This document shows positions 1-5,946 of a DNA stretch of 14,093 nt, in pieces. How positions within the stretch are numbered: the first letter of the stretch is position 1; each line of letters starts with the position of its first letter. Both the position numbers and the translations under genes were made by a program. Location: the NCBI GenBank assembly GCA_949743895.1, contig CATJUX010000090.1, positions 1-14,093 of the forward strand, written 5' to 3'. Source of the DNA: JANFXS01 sp022791155. GTDB lineage: Bacteria; Bacillota; Clostridia; Lachnospirales; Anaerotignaceae. The notes below the pieces were generated by a model. That model saw only the letters and a program-made list of their open reading frames with translations. It ran no database searches and was not told the origin of the DNA.

Positions 1-100
1 CCGAAGGGAAATTCGAGAGCTTGCTGTGGCCCTCCCACGGTCTTAAATGCCATTTAGAGCAACATGAATTAATAAAATAATAGCTATAAATTGCAATTTT

Positions 101-120
101 AAAACCTATAGGTTTTGACA
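101..120 (+). promoter_or_regulatory. Perfect 16-bp palindrome overlapping a TTGACA hexamer upstream of the YihY/BrkB gene
   Basis: Bases 101-116 read AAAACCTATAGGTTTT, a perfect palindrome. Its last two bases are the first two of a consensus -35 hexamer, TTGACA, at 115-120. No good -10 sits 16-18 bases downstream of that hexamer. A TATAAT at 172-177 lacks a matching -35. The arrangement suggests a dimeric regulator site beside a promoter, but it lies in AT-rich DNA and no regulator is assigned. The operator role is inference. Confidence 0.35.
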
Positions 121-229
121 GCTTGAAACATTTTTTGTGTCCACAAAATGAATGAAATTTGTGTGTCGGAATATAATATACAAATTGAACGAAAAATTTT
201 ATGGCCGTTTTTCACATTGGAGAACAAAA

Positions 230-1081
230 ATGCTGAAATTTATGAAATGTTTTGTTTTTTTTATAAAAGAACTGGCAACCCGATATTTCAAAGATGAGGT
301 TGGCGACAGTGCGGCCGCCATGACATATTATCTTATATTCTCGTTTTTCCCAATTGTGATAATGGGAAGCACAATATTGGGCTATGCCAACATTTCTCCC
401 GATGTTGTGTATGAGATATTTAAGGATATACTCCCCAATGACATAATTGAAATAGTGAACGAATATCTGATCTATGTGACGCTGTATAAAAGCAAAAATA
501 TACTTATGGTGAGCATATTTTTCACAGTATATTTTCCGATGAGAGCCATGTATAAAACGGTGAATGAAATCAACAATGTTTATGGACAGGAAAACAAAAG
601 AAACATTTTTGTGAAATTTATAATCGTTTTGGCGTTCACGCTGTTTTTTGTTGTCATATCGTTTGTATCATCTGTTATGTTTGTTTTGGGAAGAGGGATG
701 CTTTCAGCCGCGTCAGAATATTTTGAAATTTCTGACAGATTCATAAATTTTTGGGTTGCCGCAAGGTTTTTTATGATAACAATGATATTGTTTGTCACAA
801 TGACACTTTTATATTGGGGAGCGCCTGAACGCAAAGTCAGGCTCAGTGAAGCTGTTCCGGGAGCAGCCGCGGCTGTTTTGGGGTTCATAACAGCGTCTTC
901 TTTGTTTTCATATTATGTTGAGAACTTGGGGAATTATAGCGTTGTTTTTGGTTCAATTGGCGCTGTGATTGTTCTGATTTTGTGGATTTATATAATATCA
1001 ACAATCATTATAATTGGTGCAGAAATAAACTGCGTTCTTAAAAATATGCTCTTTTTGTGTGATTTTGGCCGAAAAAATTGA
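230..1081 (+). CDS. YihY/virulence factor BrkB family inner-membrane protein
   Basis: This encodes a 283-residue polytopic membrane protein of the YihY/BrkB family (older annotations call some members 'ribonuclease BN', which is misleading). I chose the ATG at 230 because GGAGA at 219-223 lies 6 bases before it and the family usually begins close to the motif-bearing first helix. An in-frame ATG at 152 would add 26 residues but has no clear ribosome site. Hydrophobic segments lie near residues 33-52, 90-105, 128-153, 173-195, 207-228 and 237-266, giving about six transmembrane helices. Family-like signatures are the early GDSAAAMTYYLIFSFFP stretch (25-41) and the late NYSVVFGSIGAVIVLILWIY stretch (235-254), ending in GAEIN (263-267). 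The biochemical role of the family is not settled; transport or envelope functions have been proposed. It appears to be a single-gene unit, with no clear terminator downstream. Confidence 0.88.
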   Translation: MLKFMKCFVFFIKELATRYFKDEVGDSAAAMTYYLIFSFFPIVIMGSTILGYANISPDVVYEIFKDILPNDIIEIVNEYLIYVTLYKSKNILMVSIFFTVYFPMRAMYKTVNEINNVYGQENKRNIFVKFIIVLAFTLFFVVISFVSSVMFVLGRGMLSAASEYFEISDRFINFWVAARFFMITMILFVTMTLLYWGAPERKVRLSEAVPGAAAAVLGFITASSLFSYYVENLGNYSVVFGSIGAVIVLILWIYIISTIIIIGAEINCVLKNMLFLCDFGRKN

Positions 1082-1255
1082 AATGCCATTCCTTCATTTG
1101 CAGAGCTCATTTGATTTTGGGGCCATTGAAATGGGCGTTGATTTAGAGAACATATGATGTGCATTTTTTGCTTTGGCTCATTCGGTTTAATGTCCTATGT
1201 GAGTCTGATTTTTGCACCAAGCATAAGTTTGCTTCCAAATGACAAAATTTGTGAA

Positions 1256-1275
1256 CATTTTTGTTCGCAAAAATG
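1256..1275. repeat. Perfect 8-bp hairpin/inverted repeat in the BrkB-MarR spacer
   Basis: CATTTTTG (1256-1263) and CAAAAATG (1268-1275) are perfect complements around the tetraloop TTCG. No T-run follows, so this is not a standard terminator for the preceding gene. It lies 24 bases upstream of the -35 hexamer of the promoter at 1300-1328, a position compatible with an operator site. The rest of the 367-base spacer between 1082 and 1448 shows no gene I can support on either strand. Confidence 0.4.
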
Positions 1276-1299
1276 GAACAGCCTTTGAGCAATAAAGAT

Positions 1300-1328
1300 T
1301 TGACAGAACCATTTTTTTTATATATAAT
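1300..1328 (+). promoter_or_regulatory. Perfect consensus sigma-A promoter for the MarR-family gene
   Basis: TTGACA at 1300-1305 and TATAAT at 1323-1328 are separated by exactly 17 bases, so both hexamers and the spacing match the housekeeping consensus. Transcription should begin near 1335, leaving a leader of about 114 bases before the MarR start at 1449. The leader holds an imperfectly conserved inverted repeat, CTTTTG-N10-CAAAAG (1378-1399), which could be an autoregulatory operator. That last point is inference. Confidence 0.8.
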
Positions 1329-1448
1329 GTTTCTGTTGTTATTTTGCCGCTTTTGCATGAAATGATATTTTTTGAAACTTTTGTGGCATCATTCAAAAGC
1401 ATGGTGTGTCAATGGCATTGGTTTTGACTTTAATTTTGGAGAAAAAGT

Positions 1449-1871
1449 ATGGAACTTAAAGAATGTATAAACTATCTTCTTACAACAGCACAGCACAATG
1501 TTTTTCAATATCTCAGCTTGAAACTTGCAAAATATGACATTACACCTTCACAATATGGTGTTTTGAGCTGTCTTTGGGGCAAAAGCCATGCAACTCCAAA
1601 ACAAATCGCTGAAACTCTTTGTCTTGAAACATCAACCATATCAGGAGTTCTTGACAGAATGCAAAAGAAAAATCTCATAGACAGAGTCACAAGCAAAGAG
1701 GACAGGCGTGAAGTGCGTGTGATTATAACAGAAAAGGGGCAAGCGCTTCAGGAGCCAATCACAGAAATTATAGACGCTGTCAACAAGGAGGTTTTGAAAA
1801 ATTTCAGCGAAACTGAAGTTGCAGAAGTCAAAAATGCCTTGCGCCAAATTGCGGCGTCAGATTTTACATAA
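1449..1871 (+). CDS. MarR-family winged helix-turn-helix transcriptional regulator
   Basis: The product is 140 residues, the usual size for MarR regulators, which bind inverted-repeat operators as dimers and commonly respond to small ligands or oxidative signals. The ATG at 1449 is preceded by GGAGA at 1438-1442. Residues 1-30 and 105-138 are the dimerisation helices. The helix-turn-helix spans about 48-71 (PKQIAETLCLE then TSTISGVLDRM), and the wing covers 79-97 with the hallmark DRR at 85-87. There are three cysteines (C6, C41, C58), so a thiol-based sensing mode is conceivable but unproven. It stands alone between the YihY/BrkB gene and tRNA-Ser, with its own consensus promoter; its targets cannot be read from the sequence. 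Autoregulation through repeats in its leader is a guess from family habit. Confidence 0.92.
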   Translation: MELKECINYLLTTAQHNVFQYLSLKLAKYDITPSQYGVLSCLWGKSHATPKQIAETLCLETSTISGVLDRMQKKNLIDRVTSKEDRREVRVIITEKGQALQEPITEIIDAVNKEVLKNFSETEVAEVKNALRQIAASDFT

Positions 1872-1903
1872 GTTTTGCCAAAACATGTTCACCATTTTAT
1901 CAC

Positions 1904-1926
1904 TGAAAAATTGCAAACATTTTTCA
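1904..1926 (+). terminator. AT-rich hairpin after the MarR gene, possible weak terminator
   Basis: TGAAAAAT (1904-1911) and ATTTTTCA (1919-1926) form a perfect 8-bp stem with a 7-base loop, 33 bases after the MarR stop. The stem is almost all A-T and only a short ATTT follows, so termination would be weak. It may instead mark the upstream boundary of the tRNA promoter region. Confidence 0.35.
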
Positions 1927-1952
1927 ATTTAGTTAACGTTGATAGTTTTTGT

Positions 1953-2038
1953 GGAAGCGTATCGAAGAGGTCATAACGGCCCTGACTCGAAATCAGGTAG
2001 CCCTCCGGGGCTCGTGGGTTCGAATCCCACCGCTTCCG
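1953..2038 (+). tRNA. tRNA-Ser, anticodon CGA
   Basis: A complete class II tRNA folds by eye. The acceptor arms are GGAAGCG (1953-1959) and CGCTTCC (2031-2037), with discriminator G at 2038. The anticodon stem CCTGA/TCAGG (1981-1985, 1993-1997) closes the loop CTCGAAA, which places anticodon CGA at 1988-1990 and reads serine codon UCG. A long variable arm, about 1998-2013 with CCCTCC/GGGG pairing, is expected for serine. The T arm is GTGGG-TTCGAAT-CCCAC. The 3' CCA is not encoded, so it must be added by nucleotidyltransferase. A terminator follows at once, so it is a stand-alone tRNA unit. Confidence 0.97.
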
Positions 2039-2044
2039 TGCATG

Positions 2045-2087
2045 AAAGCCTTGTTCCGCTTGTCAGAACAGGGCTTTTATTATTCTT
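2045..2087 (+). terminator. Intrinsic terminator of the tRNA-Ser gene
   Basis: AAAGCCTTGTTC (2045-2056) pairs with GAACAGGGCTTT (2066-2077) in a 12-bp stem with one G-U pair and a 9-base loop, followed by the T-rich TATTATTCTTT tract. It begins six bases after the tRNA ends. The 175 bases from here to the response-regulator start hold no gene or convincing promoter that I can see. Confidence 0.85.
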
Positions 2088-2262
2088 TGGACTATATACA
2101 TTTCAATTGATGTTTGTTTTTGTTCCATGAAAGTGACAAAAATTTTTTGGACAATGATTTTTGTGTGGAGCAATGAAAATTCTTTCAACACAATTTGCTG
2201 TGATTTAATTTGTAATAGTTTTTTGCGCTGATGTGTGCTGTTGATTTGTGGGGGGTGTTGAT

Positions 2263-2940
2263 ATGCGGCTTCTTTTGGCAGAAGATGAAAGGGAATTGGC
2301 CGATGCACTTGCGGCCATACTGAAACACAACAATTATTCCGTTGATGCCGTTTATAACGGATGTGACGCACTTGACTATATTGAGACAGGGATCTATGAC
2401 GGTGCTGTTTTGGACATAATGATGCCTCAAATGGATGGAATTGCTGTTTTAAGAAGGATCAGAGAGAGGGGAATTTCGCTTCCTGTCCTTCTGCTGACAG
2501 CCAAGTCTGAAACTGACGATAAGGTTGCGGGCCTTGACAGCGGGGCTGATGATTATCTCACAAAGCCTTTTGAAACAAAAGAGCTTTTGGCGCGCATACG
2601 TGCAATGACAAGAAGAAAGGGCGAAACAGCCGACGTGGTCATACCATTTGAAAACATAACATTGAACCGCTCAACGTTTGAACTTTCATCAAAAAGTGGC
2701 TCTTTTCGTCTTGCAAGCAAGGAATTTCAGATATTGGAAATGCTCATGACAAAGCCGGGAAGGATTGTTCCGGCTGAAATGCTCATGGAAAAAATATGGG
2801 GCTATGACAGTGAAACAGAGGCAAACGTGGTTTGGGTTTACATTTCAAACATACGGAAAAAGCTGACTTCATTGAAAGCAAATGTCCAGATCAGAGCAGT
2901 CAGAAACGTTGGATATTCCATGGAGGCAATGCATGATTAA
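2263..2940 (+). CDS. OmpR/PhoB-family DNA-binding response regulator
   Basis: A 225-residue two-domain response regulator. I start at the ATG at 2263, preceded by a G-rich ribosome site at 2250-2256; an in-frame GTG at 2248 would overlap that site and adds five atypical residues. The receiver domain (1-115) has the acidic pocket E7-D8, phosphoacceptor D51 in VLDIMMPQMDG, T79 and K101 in LTKPFE. The C-terminal winged helix (about 128-222) follows the OmpR pattern, with LASKEFQILEML and the recognition-helix region VVWVYISNIRKKL. Phosphorylated dimers of this family bind direct repeats at promoters. Its frame overlaps the partner kinase by 8 bases, so the two are co-translated. The target genes are unknown; the small membrane-protein gene just downstream is one candidate by proximity only. 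Confidence 0.95.
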   Translation: MRLLLAEDERELADALAAILKHNNYSVDAVYNGCDALDYIETGIYDGAVLDIMMPQMDGIAVLRRIRERGISLPVLLLTAKSETDDKVAGLDSGADDYLTKPFETKELLARIRAMTRRKGETADVVIPFENITLNRSTFELSSKSGSFRLASKEFQILEMLMTKPGRIVPAEMLMEKIWGYDSETEANVVWVYISNIRKKLTSLKANVQIRAVRNVGYSMEAMHD

Positions 2941-4183
2941 AAGGCTCAGACAAAAATTTATTGTTGTGACGATGTGTTCGCTCATTGCTGTCATATCGGT
3001 CATCATTGCTGTGATAAACATTGCAAACTTTAACAACATAAACAAAAATGCCGAAAATCTGCTGTCTATTCTTTCGGAGAACAGAGGGATTTTTCCAAAG
3101 CCCGAAGACATGCCGTTTTTGTTGAAGCCCCCGCACAGAAAAGTGTCGCCTGAATTGCCGTTTGTGACACGCTATTTCACAGTTGTGGTTGACAAAGAGG
3201 GCGCTGTTGTTTCATGCGACATAGGCAAAATTGCAGCAGTGACAGAAGAAAAAGCGGCTGGATATGCCGTGCTGTTGCATGAAAAAGGGAAAAAGCATGG
3301 CTTTATATATGTCTATAAATACCGCTGCATACAGTTTGGTGATGATGAAATGTATATATTTCTTGACTGCAGCCGTGAACTTTCAACGTTCAAATCATTC
3401 CTTTGGGCAAGCGTTTTGACAAGCTTGGCAGGGGTTATGCTTGTTTTTGCCTTGATTGTGTTTTTTTCAAAAATGGCGGTTAAGCCTGTGGTTGAAAGCT
3501 ATGAAAAACAAAAACAGTTTATAACTGATGCAAGTCATGAAATCAAAACGCCGCTTGCAATCATTGGAGCCAATGCAGAAGTGATTGAGATGGAAATGGG
3601 TGAAAGCCAGTGGACAAAAAGCATCAAAAACCAAATTTTGCGATTGTCTGGAATGACTGAAAAACTCATTCTTCTTTCAAGAATGGAGGAGGAAGCTCCA
3701 AAGCTTCATTTGGAAACAATTTCTCTTTCCAAAACAGCGGCCGATGTGGCCGAATCTTTCAATGCCATTGCGGCTTCTGAAAGAAAAATTTTTGAATTTG
3801 AAATTGACGAAAATTTGTTTTGTGTTTGTGACAGAGGCATGATGTGCCACATGTTGTCACTTCTTTTGGACAATGCCATGAAATATTCTTCTGAAAATGG
3901 TGAAATATTTTTTGGAATCAAAAGAGCGAAAAAGCACATTGAAATTGTGATCAAAAACACCGTTGACGAAATAGAAAAAGGCAAGCTTGACATGTTGTTT
4001 GAGAGGTTTTATAGAAGGGATCCTTCGCGCAATTCACAGAAGGGCGGCTATGGAATAGGGCTGGCAGCGGCAAGGGCAATTGCAGTGGCCCACAAAGGGA
4101 AAATATCAGCCTGCAGTGAAGATGGCCGTTCTGTGAAAATTGACGTCACATTGCCTTTGGCCGACAAAAAAATGAACGATTGA
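2933..4183 (+). CDS. Membrane-bound sensor histidine kinase, partner of the adjacent response regulator
   Basis: A 416-residue sensor kinase starting at ATG 2933, with GGAGG at 2922-2926, inside the end of the response-regulator gene. Helix 1 spans about 8-32 and helix 2 about 157-179. They enclose an extracytoplasmic sensor of about 125 residues with a PFVTRYFTVVVDKEG-type segment (76-90) that I recognise from many clostridial kinases. The dimerisation domain carries the phosphoacceptor H202 in FITDASHEIKTPLAII. The ATPase domain shows the N box LLLDNAMKYS (N314), an F box LFERFYRRD, and the G2 loop GGYGIGLAAA (371-380). The usual D-x-G-x-G (G1) box is not recognisable; KNTVDEIEK stands in its place. 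That is common in this kinase group and does not by itself argue for inactivity. The signal sensed cannot be told from sequence. Confidence 0.95.
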   Translation: MIKRLRQKFIVVTMCSLIAVISVIIAVINIANFNNINKNAENLLSILSENRGIFPKPEDMPFLLKPPHRKVSPELPFVTRYFTVVVDKEGAVVSCDIGKIAAVTEEKAAGYAVLLHEKGKKHGFIYVYKYRCIQFGDDEMYIFLDCSRELSTFKSFLWASVLTSLAGVMLVFALIVFFSKMAVKPVVESYEKQKQFITDASHEIKTPLAIIGANAEVIEMEMGESQWTKSIKNQILRLSGMTEKLILLSRMEEEAPKLHLETISLSKTAADVAESFNAIAASERKIFEFEIDENLFCVCDRGMMCHMLSLLLDNAMKYSSENGEIFFGIKRAKKHIEIVIKNTVDEIEKGKLDMLFERFYRRDPSRNSQKGGYGIGLAAARAIAVAHKGKISACSEDGRSVKIDVTLPLADKKMND

Positions 4184-4217
4184 CATCAAAAAATTTGCAT
4201 TTGGAACGCGCGTGCTC

Positions 4218-4246
4218 TTGTCAACTTAATGTGTGGTTTATATTTA
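4218..4246 (+). promoter_or_regulatory. Likely promoter of the CmpB-like membrane protein gene
   Basis: TTGTCA (4218-4223) is followed 17 bases later by TATTTA (4241-4246). An overlapping TATATT (4239-4244) gives a 15-base spacer. The hexamers are imperfect, but the position in the 120-base gap after the kinase, about 50 bases before the next start, is sensible. No terminator is visible after the kinase, so read-through is possible. Confidence 0.5.
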
Positions 4247-4303
4247 TAATAATGTTCAAATTCATTTCATATTATATACAAACAAGTGTTTTGGAGGCTT
4301 TTT

Positions 4304-4792
4304 ATGGCAAGCATGAGAAAATTTGCGCAGCGTATTTTTGAATATGCCGCGCTGTTTTGCTTTTATGGCTGCGTTTATTTTTTGATTGAGTTTTTGTGGA
4401 GGAGAAACATTCCCAACGTGCGCATGTTTTTCCTTGGGGGAGGAATGGCAATTTTTATAGGTGCGATAAACAATATATTTGATTATAGCACAGACTTTTT
4501 GCTTCAATGTTTCATGGGCATGGTTGCTGTGGTTTTGGCAGAAAGCATTTTTGGCTATCGCTGGAACGTTGTTGAGGGGCTTAACATATGGAACTACAGC
4601 GCCCTTAGATTCAGCGGTGTTGATGGACAGGTGAATTTATATTTTGCTGTTGTGTGGTTCATGCTTTCAGGGGCAGCGATAATATCAGATGATGCTATAA
4701 ACTATTACATATTCAATTTCAAGCCGGAGGAACCCCCGTTTTATTGCATTTTGGGACACATGATTTTCAGGTTGAAAAAGAAAAATGGCTGA
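4304..4792 (+). CDS. Putative ABC-transporter permease (CmpB-like, PF06541 type) membrane protein
   Basis: A 162-residue membrane protein. The ATG at 4304 has GGAGG at 4293-4297, six bases upstream; an in-frame GTG at 4286 lies before that site and is unlikely. Hydrophobic segments cover about 12-31, 41-58, 67-84 and 110-128, so about four helices are expected. The stretch NVVEGLNIWNYSALRFSGVDGQVNLYFAVVW (88-118) matches, from memory, the conserved W-(D/N)-Y-S and G-Q-(I/V) pattern of the family named 'putative ABC transporter permease' (ABC_trans_CmpB). No ATP-binding partner is encoded nearby and the family's role is not established, so the name should not be read as proof of transport. The C-terminus is basic (RLKKKNG), compatible with a cytoplasmic tail. 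It sits between the two-component pair and the cobalamin operon, each with its own promoter. Confidence 0.75.
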   Translation: MASMRKFAQRIFEYAALFCFYGCVYFLIEFLWRRNIPNVRMFFLGGGMAIFIGAINNIFDYSTDFLLQCFMGMVAVVLAESIFGYRWNVVEGLNIWNYSALRFSGVDGQVNLYFAVVWFMLSGAAIISDDAINYYIFNFKPEEPPFYCILGHMIFRLKKKNG

Positions 4793-4825
4793 CGCGTGCA
4801 TTGCATTTGCATGGCGGAATATTGT

Positions 4826-4854
4826 TTGACACACGCCGCCATTAACTGTAAAAT
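4826..4854 (+). promoter_or_regulatory. Promoter of the cobalamin operon
   Basis: TTGACA (4826-4831), a 17-base spacer and TAAAAT (4849-4854) give a near-consensus sigma-A promoter, placing the transcript start near 4861, just before the riboswitch. An inverted repeat, ATGGCGG (4811-4817) and CCGCCAT (4836-4842), brackets the -35 hexamer. It may be a fortuitous match or a second regulatory site. Confidence 0.75.
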
Positions 4855-4868
4855 ATAATCAATAAACC

Positions 4869-5017
4869 AAAAGGTGTCCAAAATGGAATAATAGGGAAGC
4901 TGGGTTGAAATCCCACGCGGTGCCGCCGCCGTGATGGCGTTGTATGTTTCAGGAAGCCACTGCTTTTGCGGGAAGGCGAAATGTATGCCAAAGCCAAAGC
5001 CGGAAGACCTGCCTTTT
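4869..5017 (+). promoter_or_regulatory. Cobalamin (B12) riboswitch aptamer controlling the cbi operon
   Basis: The leader contains the ordered conserved blocks of the cobalamin aptamer. These are AAAGGTG at about 4869; AATAGGGAAGCTGGG followed by TTGAAATCCCACGCGG (about 4888-4920) with its paired GGG/CCC stem; GCCGCCGCCGTGA (4922-4934), in place of the usual CCCGCCACTGT-like block; AGGAAGCCACTG then GCGGGAAGG (about 4951-4977); and a 3' B12 box AGCCGGAAGACCTGCC (about 4998-5013). It sits directly between the operon promoter and cbiK, so adenosylcobalamin or a related corrinoid should lower expression. Family knowledge supplies the ligand; the exact ends are estimates. Confidence 0.93.
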
Positions 5018-5028
5018 AATGGTTTGTT

Positions 5029-5055
5029 ATGCGCCCAACGGGTCATTGGGTGCAT
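5029..5055 (+). promoter_or_regulatory. Ten-bp hairpin in the riboswitch expression platform
   Basis: ATGCGCCCAA (5029-5038) and TTGGGTGCAT (5046-5055) pair over ten positions with one G-U pair and a 7-base loop, CGGGTCA. It starts about 12 bases after the aptamer and has no T-run, so it is not itself a terminator. It probably belongs to the structural switch between the aptamer and the cbiK ribosome site; this is inference. Confidence 0.5.
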
Positions 5056-5073
5056 GGCGATTATGGTTTTGAA

Positions 5074-5105
5074 GCCTTTTCCGCCAGGGAAAGGCGTTAT
5101 TTGTA
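5074..5105 (+). terminator. Terminator-like hairpin of the riboswitch leader
   Basis: GCCTTTTCC (5074-5082) pairs with GGGAAAGGC (5087-5095) around the loop GCCA, with one U-G pair, followed by GTTATTTGTATG. The T-tract is interrupted, so termination may be partial or the hairpin may act on translation instead. It lies between the aptamer and the AAGGGGG ribosome site at 5120-5126, where a B12-dependent off-switch would be expected. Confidence 0.45.
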
Positions 5106-5136
5106 TGGCCCGCGCATTGAAGGGGGAATACATAAA

Positions 5137-5913
5137 TTGAAAAGAGCAATGCTTGTTGTCAGTTTTGGCACAAGCTGTTTGGATATACTTGAAAAAACAA
5201 TTGCAGCTGTTGAAAATGACATAAATGAAAAATATGATAGTTTTGAAGTCAGAAGGGCGTTCACAAGTTCAATGATTATAAAAAAGCTTGCCAAAGCGGG
5301 AACACATGTTGACAGCGTTGAAATTGCGCTGAAAAAACTTGTGGCCGAAAAGTTTGAAGAAGTATATATAGTTCCAACACATGTGATAGCCGGAAGCGAA
5401 TATGAAAAAATTGTTTCCCAGGCAAACATATTCAAAACTGCTTTTGAAACGCTCAAAATAGGAAAGCCGCTTATATACACCACAGGCGACATGGAGAGGA
5501 TTGTGTCGATCATAACCAAAAGCATTGTTTTGGAAAATGGCAGTGCGCTTGTGCTTGTTGGGCATGGGACAAGACACCGCATGAACACTGTCTATGGCGC
5601 CATTGACTATATGTTCAAAGAAAAGGGATTTGAGAACATATTTGTGGGAACAGTTGAGGCATATCCATCGAACGAAAACGTTGTCAAACTTGTGAAAAAA
5701 GCCGGATATAACAGGGCGGTGATTGCGCCGCTTATGCTTGTGGCAGGAGAACATGCCAACAACGACATGGCGGGAGACGGAGCAAGCTGGAAAAACAAGT
5801 TTGTTAAAAATGGCATAAAAACCGAAGTTATGCTGAAAGGGTTGGGGGAATATGAAGAAATACGTGAAATGTATATTAGTCACATTGGCGAGTGTTTCGG
5901 AATATGGAACTGA
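5137..5913 (+). CDS. cbiK: Sirohydrochlorin cobaltochelatase CbiK
   Basis: This cytoplasmic class II chelatase inserts cobalt(II) into sirohydrochlorin, the committing step of the anaerobic cobalamin route. I start at the TTG at 5137, because AAGGGGG at 5120-5126 is well placed and the resulting MKRAMLVVSFGTS matches the usual family N-terminus. The next ATG (5149) is too far from that site, and an upstream ATG at 5029 would translate the leader hairpins. The protein is 258 residues, normal for CbiK. Probable metal/porphyrin residues are H143 in LVGHGTRH, E174 in GTVEAYP and H206 in LVAGEHANNDMAGD, matching the two His and one Glu known from characterised CbiK proteins. There is no signal peptide, unlike periplasmic CbiK of sulfate reducers. 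It is the first gene after the B12 riboswitch, which fits its gatekeeper role. Confidence 0.95.
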   Translation: MKRAMLVVSFGTSCLDILEKTIAAVENDINEKYDSFEVRRAFTSSMIIKKLAKAGTHVDSVEIALKKLVAEKFEEVYIVPTHVIAGSEYEKIVSQANIFKTAFETLKIGKPLIYTTGDMERIVSIITKSIVLENGSALVLVGHGTRHRMNTVYGAIDYMFKEKGFENIFVGTVEAYPSNENVVKLVKKAGYNRAVIAPLMLVAGEHANNDMAGDGASWKNKFVKNGIKTEVMLKGLGEYEEIREMYISHIGECFGIWN

Positions 5914-5946
5914 AAATGGCTTTTATGAAAGAAACGAGTGATTGAC

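Noticed and set aside
1143..1402. Two overlapping 71-residue minus-strand frames in the BrkB-MarR spacer
   Set aside because: No ribosome site and no recognisable domain, and they lie antisense over the marR promoter and leader; chance open frames in AT-rich spacer DNA.
1953..2038. tRNA-Ser as an integration site for a mobile element
   Set aside because: No direct repeat of the tRNA 3' end, integrase or other mobility gene is visible in the window.
2173..2208. Short 11-codon frame (ATG 2173) as a possible leader peptide before the response regulator
   Set aside because: The GGAG at 2167-2170 is only two bases from the ATG, too close to work well, and the peptide has no run of regulatory codons.
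3900..4080. Sensor kinase as a degenerate, inactive enzyme because the G1 box is missing
   Set aside because: The phosphoacceptor His, N box, F box and G2 loop are intact, and many Firmicute kinases of this group have the same NTVDEIEK-like segment.
5029..5136. Extended N-terminus of CbiK from ATG 5029
   Set aside because: The added 36 residues translate the leader hairpins and do not resemble any CbiK N-terminus; the TTG at 5137 has the proper ribosome site and family start.
4931..5140. 69-codon + strand frame inside the riboswitch leader
   Set aside because: It is made of the B12 aptamer's conserved blocks and the expression-platform hairpins; no ribosome site and no protein-like composition.
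5269..5883. 204-residue minus-strand frame opposite cbiK
   Set aside because: Antisense to a clear CbiK gene and rich in His, Cys and Phe in a way typical of shadow frames.
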